This document shows positions 52,383-60,328 of a DNA stretch of 64,000 nt, in pieces. The stretch is from positions 145,957 to 209,956 of the forward strand of contig JAWKLG010000010.1 of the NCBI GenBank assembly GCA_041392845.1, in the 5' to 3' direction. The stretch comes from JAGQWW01 sp041392845 (GTDB taxonomy: Bacteria; Bacteroidota; Bacteroidia; Chitinophagales; Saprospiraceae). The position numbers were made by a program, and so were the translations under genes. The first letter of the stretch is position 1; each line of letters opens with the position of its first letter. The notes under the pieces are model-generated. The model searched no databases. It saw nothing but the letters and a program-made list of their open reading frames with translations, and was not told where the DNA came from.

Positions 52383-52452
52383 CCCCAGTACCCAGCGCCC
52401 AGTACCCAGTACCCAGCACCTAGCACCTAGCACCCAGCACCCAGCACCCAGC
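52383..52452 (-). repeat. Heptanucleotide array (CTRGGYR family) after accC
   Basis: In the accC sense it begins one base after TGA with CTGGGTG three times, CTAGGTG twice, CTGGGTA twice, CTGGGCG, CTGGGTA, then degrades: about ten units in register. Confidence 0.9.
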
Positions 52453-53799
52453 TCATTCCTCATCCACCAGATTAAAAGTGTTTAGGAAGCCGGTGTGGAA
52501 GTTACCGGTGCGGAATTCAGGGTCTTTCATTAATTTCTTGTGGAAAGGAATAGTAGTCTTGATTCCTTCTACTACGAATTCGTCCAGCGCTCTTTCCATT
52601 TTGGTTAGACATTCTTCTCTGGTTCTTGCACGGCAGATAAGCTTTGCAATCATGGAATCGTAGAAAGGTGGAACTACATATCCTGCATACACGTGTGTGT
52701 CTACACGAACACCATGGCCTTTTGGACTATGGAAAGAGGTAATCTTTCCAGGACTCGGACGGAAACCATTGAAAGGATCTTCCGCATTGATACGGCATTC
52801 GATGGCGTGCATGGCAGGGATGTAATTGCCTCCGGTGATTTTCTCACCTGCAGCAATCTTGATTTGTTCCTTGATAAGATCGTAGTCGATTACCTCTTCC
52901 GTTACCGGGTGTTCCACCTGGATACGGGTATTCATTTCCATGAAATAGAAATTACGGTATTTATCAACCAGGAACTCTACAGTTCCTACTCCTTCGTAAT
53001 TGATGGCTTTACCGGCTTTGATGGCTGCTTCTCCCATTTTTTCACGAAGTTCATCGGTCATAAATGGTGAAGGGCTTTCTTCAACCAGCTTTTGGTGGCG
53101 ACGCTGAATGGAACAGTCACGCTCAGAAAGGTGACAAACATTTCCATACTGATCACCTGCTATTTGAAATTCAATGTGGCGAGGCTCTTCTACGAATTTT
53201 TCTACGTAAATACCGTCATTTCCGAAGGAGGCTTTGGCTTCTTTGCGGGCCATTTCCCACTGATTTTCAAATTCAGCTTCTTCAAAAACCACGCGCATAC
53301 CTTTTCCTCCTCCTCCGGCAGTTGCTTTAAGGATAACAGGATAACCGATATCCTTGGCAATCTTTTTACCGGTTTTTACATCTTTTAAAAGACCTTCAGA
53401 ACCCGGGACAACGGGAACTTTGGCCTTTATCATGGTTTCCTTGGCTGTGATTTTATCACCCATTTTTCGGATGTGTTCCGGAGTAGGGCCAATAAATTTA
53501 ATACCGTATTGTTGGCAAACCTCTGCAAAATCAGCATTCTCAGCAAGGAATCCATATCCCGGATGAATCGCGTCAGCGTTGGTAATTTCAACTGCTGCCA
53601 TAATTTTAGGGATATTCAGGTAAGACTCTGCGGAAGCAGGAGGACCGATACACACTGCTTCGTCTGCAAAACGAACATGTAGGCTGTCTCTGTCGGCAGT
53701 TGAATATATCGCTACCGTTTTAACTCCCATTTCCTTGCAGGTTCGAATAATGCGCAGGGCAATTTCGCCACGATTTGCTATAAGAATCTTATTAAACAT
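52453..53799 (-). CDS. accC: Acetyl-CoA carboxylase, biotin carboxylase subunit
   Basis: Carboxylates the biotin of AccB with ATP and bicarbonate, the first step of fatty acid synthesis. The 448-residue length is standard. Motifs: N-terminal FNKILIANRGEIALRIIRTCKE, the ATP-grasp glycine loop KATAGGGGKGMRVV, HPGYGFLAENADFA, SVQRRHQKLVEESPSP-like block (ERDCSIQRRHQKLVEE) and EMNTRIQVEHPVTE, with RINAEDP in the C-terminal domain. It follows accB after 60 bases and is the last gene of the efp-accB-accC operon. A heptanucleotide array begins one base after its stop codon. Confidence 0.97.
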   Translation of the reverse strand: MFNKILIANRGEIALRIIRTCKEMGVKTVAIYSTADRDSLHVRFADEAVCIGPPASAESYLNIPKIMAAVEITNADAIHPGYGFLAENADFAEVCQQYGIKFIGPTPEHIRKMGDKITAKETMIKAKVPVVPGSEGLLKDVKTGKKIAKDIGYPVILKATAGGGGKGMRVVFEEAEFENQWEMARKEAKASFGNDGIYVEKFVEEPRHIEFQIAGDQYGNVCHLSERDCSIQRRHQKLVEESPSPFMTDELREKMGEAAIKAGKAINYEGVGTVEFLVDKYRNFYFMEMNTRIQVEHPVTEEVIDYDLIKEQIKIAAGEKITGGNYIPAMHAIECRINAEDPFNGFRPSPGKITSFHSPKGHGVRVDTHVYAGYVVPPFYDSMIAKLICRARTREECLTKMERALDEFVVEGIKTTIPFHKKLMKDPEFRTGNFHTGFLNTFNLVDEE

Positions 53800-53859
53800 C
53801 TTATAAAGGTTGGTTTTTCAATGATTTTAAGTGAAATCTCTTTTTAAAAGAGGACCTGA

Positions 53860-54375
53860 TTAACCTTTAGGGTCTACCAGGAACAATGGCTGATCGTATT
53901 CAACCGGTTGTGCATCGTCAACCAATACTTTTACGATTTTACCAGTGATTTCAGATTCAATTTCATTGAAAAGTTTCATCGCTTCGATGATACATACCAC
54001 TTTACCTTTTTCTACTGCATCACCTACGTTGGCGTAAGGTGGCTTTTCAGGAGAAGAGGAACGGTAGAAGGTACCAACCATTGGAGATTTAATTTCAACA
54101 TAATTTCCTTCATCCTTTGCTGCAGGTTTTTCAGTAGCCAGGTCAGCTTTTGGAGCTTCTGGCTGTGCAGGTGGAGGAGTAGTTGGTACAGTTGGCATCT
54201 GTGATGGTACAGAAACAACTTGTGGGCCAGGCGTCTGGATGATCGCCGGTTGTCTTCCTTTGATGAATCCCTCAGTCCTGATGGTTAATTCAAATTCGCC
54301 GTCTTTGACTTTGAATTCAGTAAGGTTTGATTTGTTGATGAGCTTGATTAGCTCCTGAATCTCTTTAAAAGTCAT
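53860..54375 (-). CDS. accB: Acetyl-CoA carboxylase, biotin carboxyl carrier protein
   Basis: Carries biotin between AccC and the carboxyltransferase. The 171 residues contain an N-terminal helical and beta region (FKEIQELIKLINKSNLTEFKVKDGEFELTIRT), a Pro/Ala/Thr/Gln-rich flexible linker (about 42-90) and the biotinyl domain (about 92-171: VEIKSPMVGTFYRSSSPEKPPYANVGD). Biotin is attached to Lys134 in EAMKLFNEIE. It is 11 bases from efp and 60 from accC, in the order found in many bacteria. Confidence 0.97.
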   Translation of the reverse strand: MTFKEIQELIKLINKSNLTEFKVKDGEFELTIRTEGFIKGRQPAIIQTPGPQVVSVPSQMPTVPTTPPPAQPEAPKADLATEKPAAKDEGNYVEIKSPMVGTFYRSSSPEKPPYANVGDAVEKGKVVCIIEAMKLFNEIESEITGKIVKVLVDDAQPVEYDQPLFLVDPKG

Positions 54376-54386
54376 GTTAGTTGGTT

Positions 54387-54950
54387 TTATTTTGCTCTTT
54401 CGAGATATTCGCCGGTACTGGTGTCAATTTTAATAGAATCTCCCTGATTGATGAATAGGGGAACCTTAACTTCAGCACCTGTTTCTATGGTGGCTGGCTT
54501 CAAAGTGTTGGTTGCTGTATCACCTTTCAAGCCGGGCTCTGTGTAAGTTACTTCCACAATTACATTTGGTGGTAATTCCATGATCAATGGAATATCTTTT
54601 TCAGCATGAAAAAGAACATCCACTTCCATCCCTTCTTTCAAAAATTGTGGATTTTCAATATTGGCCTCAGAAAAAGGCATTTGCTCATAAGATTCTGTAT
54701 TCATAAAGTGATATCCCATATCATCTTTATAAAGGTATTGAAACTTACGGCGTTCAACTCTTACATCGGTAATTTTATGACCGGAAGGAAAAGTGTTGTC
54801 AATTACACGTCCGTTGGTAACACTTTTTAGTTTAGTCCGGACGAATGCTGCGCCTTTGCCAGGCTTTACGTGCTGAAATTCAACGATTTGATAAATATCA
54901 TGATTGAACTCAATGCACAATCCATTGCGGATATCAGCAGTTGATGCCAT
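54387..54950 (-). CDS. efp: Elongation factor P
   Basis: Helps the ribosome form bonds at proline stretches. The 187-residue protein has the three-domain beta layout: domain I to about 65 (ADIRNGLCIEFNHDIYQIVEFQHVKPGKGAAFVRTKLKSV), domain II and III to the end (GDSIKIDTSTGEYLERAK). The modification lysine is Lys32 in KPGKGAAFV; neither EpmA/EpmB nor EarP is in the window, so its modification is unknown. It is the first gene of the efp-accB-accC operon. A TATCTTTG promoter element lies at 55006-55013. Confidence 0.96.
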   Translation of the reverse strand: MASTADIRNGLCIEFNHDIYQIVEFQHVKPGKGAAFVRTKLKSVTNGRVIDNTFPSGHKITDVRVERRKFQYLYKDDMGYHFMNTESYEQMPFSEANIENPQFLKEGMEVDVLFHAEKDIPLIMELPPNVIVEVTYTEPGLKGDTATNTLKPATIETGAEVKVPLFINQGDSIKIDTSTGEYLERAK

Positions 54951-55005
54951 TGGTTAACTTTTTAATAATCAATGATTTATGAAATTTGTTAGGCTTAAAG
55001 CCGTG

Positions 55006-55013
55006 CAAAGATA
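55006..55013 (-). promoter_or_regulatory. -7 element of the efp-accB-accC operon
   Basis: Minus-strand TATCTTTG matches TAnnTTTG exactly. A GGCTT/AAGCC palindrome lies just downstream in the leader (54992-55002). Confidence 0.55.
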
Positions 55014-55237
55014 GAAAAATTCACGTGCTTGTAAATTAAGAAAATTCCCATAAAGTCAAGCATTGCTAATTTCTACTTTTTATTCAAATAAAAAACCTGT
55101 AGAGAAAAATATGTTCGAAACGAGCAATTGAAAATTGTAAAGCTTTGATTAGCATTTGTCTTTGTTTAATTTCACACGCGCTTTTGTAGCTTTATCCTTC
55201 TTCATTATTTTTCCATTAGAATTGTAATCAGGAACCC

Positions 55238-56320
55238 TTGCAAGAAATCATCAACCTTTACAAAGACGTAATCATTCAGATAGCCACTCCTTATAGTACC
55301 GGAACGGGCTTCTATCTGGCAAATTACAATGTAATTGTTACCAATGAACACGTTGTGCGGGATAATAAGGAGGTAATTATTGATGGAGAGCACCTCGAAA
55401 AATCCTTAACCAGGGTTTTGTTCACGGATATTAAATATGATATCGCTTTTGTTGAAGTTCCCAAAGGGTTGAAACTTCCAAAAGTAGAGTTACAAAATGG
55501 AAAAGCTTCAAAAGAAGGAGAACCGGTTATCGCTATTGGACATCCATTTGGATTAAAATATACGGCTACCCAGGGAATCATTTCAAATACCAATCACATC
55601 CAGGAAGATATTCAATACCTTCAACATGATGCGGCATTAAATCCGGGAAACAGTGGAGGACCTTTGGTAAATAAAGCTGGAGAAATTATCGGGGTGAATA
55701 CTTTCATTGTAAGAAATGGTCAAAATATTGGCTTTTCCCTGCCAAGTCATTATTTGCAAAAAACAATTGAAGATTATCTTCAAAATGGAATTGATATCGC
55801 AGCACGATGTGGCTCCTGTTCCAATTTAGTGGATGAAAAAAAAGTACTAAACGGTTATTGCAACTTTTGTGGTTCTAAAGTGAAGCTTCCTTCTGCTGCG
55901 GAAGAGTATGAGCCCTATGGAGTGGAAAAGACGATTGAAGAATTGCTGGTGAAACTGGGTTATGATGTAAGATTGGCCCGAAGGGGACCCAGTAATTGGG
56001 AAATTGTAAAAGGAAGTGCCAAGATCAATATTTCTTATTATGAAAAGAATGGACTAATAATAGGTGACGCCTACCTCTGTACCCTTCCGGTGGAAGAAAT
56101 TCTTCCTATTTATGAATTTTTGCTTCGTCAGAATTATGAAACAGAGAGCCTTACCTTCAGTGTTAAAGGGCATGATATCATCCTCTCCCTTCTAATCTAC
56201 GACCGGTACCTGAATATTGAAACCGGAGTCAAATTATTTGAACACCTTTTCGAAAAGGCAGATTACTTTGACAATATTCTGGTGGAAGAATATGGTGCCA
56301 ATTGGAAGCAGGAAGATTAA
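55238..56320 (+). CDS. Cytoplasmic trypsin-like protease fused to a zinc ribbon and a YbjN-like domain
   Basis: Protein of 360 residues without signal peptide. The TTG at 55238 is taken as start because the frame is closed a few codons upstream. The trypsin-like fold carries a full triad: His38 (VTNEHVV), Asp68 (KYDIAFVEV) and Ser139 (NPGNSGGPLV). It resembles Deg/HtrA proteases but there is no PDZ domain. A four-cysteine zinc ribbon follows (Cys191, Cys194, Cys208, Cys211), and then about 130 residues (from about 228: VEKTIEELLVKLGYDVRLARRGPSNWEIVKG) with the alpha-beta pattern of YbjN / Tir-chaperone-like domains. Substrate unknown; the ribbon and third domain could be recognition parts. 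A TTG-N22-TAGCTTTA promoter fits at 55187. It is convergent with the outer membrane protein gene, sharing TTAA. Confidence 0.85.
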   Translation: MQEIINLYKDVIIQIATPYSTGTGFYLANYNVIVTNEHVVRDNKEVIIDGEHLEKSLTRVLFTDIKYDIAFVEVPKGLKLPKVELQNGKASKEGEPVIAIGHPFGLKYTATQGIISNTNHIQEDIQYLQHDAALNPGNSGGPLVNKAGEIIGVNTFIVRNGQNIGFSLPSHYLQKTIEDYLQNGIDIAARCGSCSNLVDEKKVLNGYCNFCGSKVKLPSAAEEYEPYGVEKTIEELLVKLGYDVRLARRGPSNWEIVKGSAKINISYYEKNGLIIGDAYLCTLPVEEILPIYEFLLRQNYETESLTFSVKGHDIILSLLIYDRYLNIETGVKLFEHLFEKADYFDNILVEEYGANWKQED

Positions 56321-56985
56321 AATTCCATGTTCTCTTTTTCAATATCAGTGTATCCGAAATTGCCAAGTTTTACTGTAAAACCATAGGTCAATCCGCTTAA
56401 TTCACCTGTATTAATTTTTCGTAGCCCGCTATAGCCAAAAGCATCTCTGTATCCGAAACTCATTGCAACTCTTAACCATTTAAAAACATTCATTTCTCCT
56501 CCAATTTCAGGTTGTACGGAGAAAGTTTGGCTTGAATTATTGTAAAGTGCAGGATTTGTAGAGCTAAGGTCTATTATTTGCAATGAAGATGTTCCATACC
56601 CGAGTTTGAGTCCACATTGGAAATGGAAAAATTTGGTCGCTGGTTTTTGATAACCGAAAGCCAATCCTACCACTTCCTGATTTATTTCGTAGCTGTTATT
56701 ATCGTCCAAAAGTTTGCTCCCCAAGTTGCCATTCTGCCAAAAGAGCCCAGCGCGAAAATCGTTTAATATCATTCCGGCTCCAAGTCCGGTTAAAGTTTCA
56801 AAATTTCCTCCTGCTTGTATGTAGTCGAAGATTCCTGAAACGAACCAGCCTCTTCTTTTTGTAATTTCTGATTCTTCAAAAGACTGAGCGCTAAGGCTAT
56901 TTTGAAAAATAATCAGGAAAAAAAGCACAGCCAGGCATAATATTCCAGCTAAGGATAAACTATTTGATAAATCTTTTCTTTTCAT
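56317..56985 (-). CDS. Uncharacterised outer membrane beta-barrel protein
   Basis: Exported protein of 222 residues. The ATG at 56985 is chosen because it opens a signal peptide-like N-terminus (KRKDLSNSLSLAGILCLAVLFFLIIFQNSLSAQ); an ATG 11 codons upstream is also in frame. The mature part is made of alternating strands (GWFVSGIFDYIQAGGNFETLTGLGAGMIL, FFHFQCGLKLGYGTSSLQI, FSVQPEIGGEMNVFKWLRVAMSFGYRDAFGYSGL, GLTYGFTVKLG) as expected for an eight-strand outer membrane barrel. No specific family recognised. It shares TTAA at its stop with the convergent protease gene. Confidence 0.8.
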   Translation of the reverse strand: MKRKDLSNSLSLAGILCLAVLFFLIIFQNSLSAQSFEESEITKRRGWFVSGIFDYIQAGGNFETLTGLGAGMILNDFRAGLFWQNGNLGSKLLDDNNSYEINQEVVGLAFGYQKPATKFFHFQCGLKLGYGTSSLQIIDLSSTNPALYNNSSQTFSVQPEIGGEMNVFKWLRVAMSFGYRDAFGYSGLRKINTGELSGLTYGFTVKLGNFGYTDIEKENMEF

Positions 56986-57130
56986 GTAGGTTGATTTAAT
57001 ATTCAAAACCCAAATCATAATTCTATTATAGGCGAAACTTTAATCAAGGTTTCAAAAATTAGAAAATGGAATTGGTAAAAAAGACACTTTCCCCATTCTA
57101 ATTTTCTAATTTGGCACTCAAATATTTGAT

Positions 57131-58225
57131 ATGGAAATACCTGATTACAACAATCCCAAACTTGTACTGGAAACTTCTTCACTTGAGCCTGGCCATGTTG
57201 TTTGGAGAAGCCCTTCTAACCTTGCAATCGTAAAGTATTGGGGCAAACATGGCAATCAATTGCCCAAAAATCCTTCTTTGAGCCTTACACTGGAGACAGC
57301 TTTTACCATGACTCGGATTGACTATAAGGCAAAGGAGAGTTCAGATACCAATATTGAATTGGAATTGTTTTTTGAAAATGAAAGAAATGAAGCTTTTGAG
57401 GAAAGGGTGAAAAAATATTTTGGAAGCCTGACTGAAATTTTCCCATTTTTAAAGCAATTGTCCTTTACGGTAAATTCTGCCAATTCCTTCCCGCATTCTT
57501 CGGGAATTGCTTCTTCTGCTTCAGCCATGAGTGCTTTGGCACTTGGGCTCTGTTCTATCGAACATGAATTGTTTGGTACGCTGGATGATGACAATGCTTT
57601 TGATCAAAAAGCTTCTTATTTATCAAGATTGGGAAGTGGTAGTGCATCCAGATCAATTTTCCCAGGCATGTCTGTTTGGGGAAAAACCAGTGAAGTAGCA
57701 GGCAGCTCAGATTATTATGCAGTTCCGTTTGAAAATGAAGTGCATGATAATTTTAAAAATATGAGAGACGATATTTTAATCGTTTCATCGGGTAAGAAAT
57801 CAGTGAGCAGTAGTGCGGGACACAATCTTATGGATGCCAATCCATTTGCTGAACCTCGTTATCAGCAGGCTGTTAAAAATATGATGTACCTGGTGCCTGC
57901 AATTCAAAAAGGTGACTGGGATACATTTGGTAAAATTGCAGAACAGGAAGCACTTACGCTTCATGCTTTGATGATGAGTTCCAGCCAGGGTTACATTTTA
58001 ATGAAACCTAACTCCATCAAAATTATGGAGATGGTGCGTGACTATAGAAAAGAAACCGGACATCCGGTTTATTTCAGTTTGGATGCAGGACCCAATGTCC
58101 ATTTGCTGTACCCTGCGGATATTATTCATGAGGTTCGTTCTTTTGTAGAGAGTCAATTGGTTCCGCTTTGTGAAGAAGGAAAATACATTGACGATTACAT
58201 GGGAGAAGGACCGGTTCAACAATAA
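57131..58225 (+). CDS. mvaD: Diphosphomevalonate decarboxylase
   Basis: Last committed enzyme of the mevalonate pathway: converts diphosphomevalonate to isopentenyl diphosphate with ATP. The 364-residue protein is a GHMP-superfamily kinase fold. The N-terminus SPSNLAIVKYWGKHGNQLPKNPSLSLTL is the family signature, and the GHMP ATP-loop lies in FPHSSGIASSASAMSALALGL, and the catalytic region has LGSGSASRSIFPG. The C-terminal YFSLDAGPNVHLLYP is also typical. Its presence, with mvaS at 60.3 kb, shows that the organism makes isoprenoids by mevalonate rather than by MEP. The rhodanese gene begins four bases after its stop, so they form an operon. Confidence 0.96.
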   Translation: MEIPDYNNPKLVLETSSLEPGHVVWRSPSNLAIVKYWGKHGNQLPKNPSLSLTLETAFTMTRIDYKAKESSDTNIELELFFENERNEAFEERVKKYFGSLTEIFPFLKQLSFTVNSANSFPHSSGIASSASAMSALALGLCSIEHELFGTLDDDNAFDQKASYLSRLGSGSASRSIFPGMSVWGKTSEVAGSSDYYAVPFENEVHDNFKNMRDDILIVSSGKKSVSSSAGHNLMDANPFAEPRYQQAVKNMMYLVPAIQKGDWDTFGKIAEQEALTLHALMMSSSQGYILMKPNSIKIMEMVRDYRKETGHPVYFSLDAGPNVHLLYPADIIHEVRSFVESQLVPLCEEGKYIDDYMGEGPVQQ

Positions 58226-58229
58226 TAAA

Positions 58230-58772
58230 ATGTCCATTAAAAGAATCAAACAATGGTTAGGTGGCTACATTTTGCTCTTTATGCTCAGCTGTAATATTTG
58301 GGCGCAAAAGCCAGCAGATGCCCCTTCCGTGAAATCGGAGGAGTTTGATCAGAAGTTAGAAAAACTGCTTAAGTTCTCCGTTCCGGTACTGGGTGTAGAA
58401 GAACTGCATGCTCATTCCAATGATTTCATATTGCTCGATGCAAGGGAAAAAGAGGAATATAAAGTGAGTCATATCGAAGGGGCAAAATGGATAGGTTATG
58501 ATGATCCTGATTTTTCAGAAATAAATCATCTTTCCAAAAATAAACCTGTAGTCGTGTATTGTTCTGTCGGCTATAGAAGCGAGAAAATGGGTGAAAAACT
58601 CAAAAAAATGGGTTTTTCGAAAGTTTACAATCTCTACGGAAGCATTTTTGAATGGGTAAATCAGGGTTATCCTGTGGTAAATGAGGAAGGCAAACCAGTC
58701 CCAAGAGTACACACCTACAACGAAAAATGGAGCCAGTGGGTCAATAATCCTGCCATTGAAAAAGTATATTAA
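58230..58772 (+). CDS. Exported rhodanese-like sulfurtransferase
   Basis: Exported protein of 180 residues. ATG at 58230 lies four bases after the mvaD stop. The N-terminus (GGYILLFMLSCNIWAQ) looks like a signal peptide with possible lipobox (LLFMLSC). The rhodanese fold spans about 45-165 with the catalytic loop CSVGYRS at Cys111 (VVVYCSVGYRSEKMGEKL) and the preceding FILLDAREKEEYKVSHIEGA. It is probably periplasmic sulfur transfer or thiol repair. It is co-transcribed with mvaD and gpmI by spacing, although no functional link is obvious. Confidence 0.9.
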   Translation: MSIKRIKQWLGGYILLFMLSCNIWAQKPADAPSVKSEEFDQKLEKLLKFSVPVLGVEELHAHSNDFILLDAREKEEYKVSHIEGAKWIGYDDPDFSEINHLSKNKPVVVYCSVGYRSEKMGEKLKKMGFSKVYNLYGSIFEWVNQGYPVVNEEGKPVPRVHTYNEKWSQWVNNPAIEKVY

Positions 58773-58796
58773 TCGAAACGAAAAAACTGCAAAATC

Positions 58797-60326
58797 ATGG
58801 GCCAAAAGAAGGTAATGTTGGTCATCCTGGACGGATGGGGACATGGACCAAAGCGGAAAGCAGATGCTATTGCTCAAGCTTCTGTACCATTTGTAAATAG
58901 TTTGTATCAAAAATATCCCAATGCCGAATTAGTAACTTATGGTGAAGAGGTTGGATTGCCGGAAGGTCAAATGGGAAATTCAGAAGTTGGTCACCTCAAT
59001 ATTGGCGCCGGAAGAATTGTTTACCAGGAATTGGCAAGAATCAATAAAGCCATACGCGATAAAGAACTCCATCAAAATAAAGTGCTGACCGATGCCTTGA
59101 AAAATGCTAAGGCTGAAGGTAAAAAAGTTCATCTTTTTGGATTGGTTTCAGATGGGGGAGTGCATTCCCACATCAATCACCTCAAAGCATTTTGTGACAT
59201 TACGACCGAGCATGGTTTGGATAAAGTTTACATCCATGCTTTTACAGATGGACGAGATACGGATCCTAAGGGCGGTCATTCTTATTTAAAAGATCTTCTG
59301 GCACATATTTCCAATCAACCGGTGCAATTGGCTACTATCATTGGCAGGTATTATGCAATGGATCGTGACAAACGCTGGGAAAGAGTAAAGTTGGCTTACG
59401 ATTGCATGGTCAATGCTGAAGGTGAAAAGACCAATCAGCCTTTAGAAAAACTGGAAGAAAGGTATCATGCGGGTGAAACAGATGAATTCATAAAACCCAT
59501 CGTTTGTGTAGATGAAAATGAAAATCCGGTGGCCAAAATCGAAAATGGCGACTTGTTAATTTGTTTCAATTTCAGAACAGACCGCCCTCGTGAAATTTCA
59601 GAAGTGTTGACACAGTCTGACAATCACGAATACAATATGCACAAATTGGATGTGCAATACCTAACGATGACTCGTTACGATGATACCTACAAAAATGTAG
59701 AAGTGCTTTTTACAAAAGAAGATTTGAGCAATACAATTGGAGAAGTACTTGAAAACAATGGAAAGACGCAGGTCAGAATAGCTGAAACTGAAAAATATCC
59801 ACACGTAACTTTTTTCTTCTCCGGAGGGCGTGAAAAAGAATTCAAAGGTGAAAGAAGGCTTTTAATCCCTTCACCAAAAGTGGCAACTTATGATTTGAAA
59901 CCGGAAATGTCAGCTATAGAAATTACCGATGCGATTATCAAGGATATTGAAGAAAATCAACCGGATTTCATCTGTCTGAATTACGCCAATGCAGATATGG
60001 TTGGACACACCGGAGTGTTTTCAGCTGCCATGAAAGCTGCAGCGGTAGTAAGTATGAATTTGGAACGTCTGATTCACAAAGGACAGGAATTTGATTATGA
60101 TGCTATTGTAATTGCTGATCATGGTAATTCAGACTATATGATTAATGCAGACAATACTCCAAATACAGCCCATACCATGAATCCGGTCCCAATTTTTTAT
60201 ATCAGTAAAAATCCTTCTTTTGAGAATATAAAAGATGGAAAATTGGCAGACGTGGCTCCTACAGTTCTAAAACTAATGGGACTTACTCCACCAGCCGAAA
60301 TGACTGGTGAAGTTTTGGTTTATTAA
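58797..60326 (+). CDS. gpmI: 2,3-bisphosphoglycerate-independent phosphoglycerate mutase
   Basis: Interconverts 3- and 2-phosphoglycerate in glycolysis using two Mn2+. Length 509 is standard. The N-terminal phosphatase half has VMLVILDGWGHGPKRKADAI, with the catalytic Ser62 in GNSEVGH; the transferase half carries FTDGRDTDPKGGH, IIGRYYAMDRDKRW, and the C-terminal metal-binding NYANADMVGHTGV and IADHGNSDYM blocks. It follows the rhodanese gene by 24 bases. It is convergent with mvaS, whose stop is two bases beyond; a 13-base inverted repeat in the mvaS 3' end may end both transcripts. Confidence 0.97.
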   Translation: MGQKKVMLVILDGWGHGPKRKADAIAQASVPFVNSLYQKYPNAELVTYGEEVGLPEGQMGNSEVGHLNIGAGRIVYQELARINKAIRDKELHQNKVLTDALKNAKAEGKKVHLFGLVSDGGVHSHINHLKAFCDITTEHGLDKVYIHAFTDGRDTDPKGGHSYLKDLLAHISNQPVQLATIIGRYYAMDRDKRWERVKLAYDCMVNAEGEKTNQPLEKLEERYHAGETDEFIKPIVCVDENENPVAKIENGDLLICFNFRTDRPREISEVLTQSDNHEYNMHKLDVQYLTMTRYDDTYKNVEVLFTKEDLSNTIGEVLENNGKTQVRIAETEKYPHVTFFFSGGREKEFKGERRLLIPSPKVATYDLKPEMSAIEITDAIIKDIEENQPDFICLNYANADMVGHTGVFSAAMKAAAVVSMNLERLIHKGQEFDYDAIVIADHGNSDYMINADNTPNTAHTMNPVPIFYISKNPSFENIKDGKLADVAPTVLKLMGLTPPAEMTGEVLVY

Positions 60327-60328
60327 CC

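Noticed and set aside
52693..53388. Plus-strand open frames of 125, 88, and 98 codons opposite accC
   Set aside because: Shadows of the accC coding strand; they overlap each other and have no recognisable protein features.
58515..58910. 131-codon minus-strand frame across the rhodanese/gpmI junction
   Set aside because: Overlaps the ends of two real genes in antisense; no start context or family.
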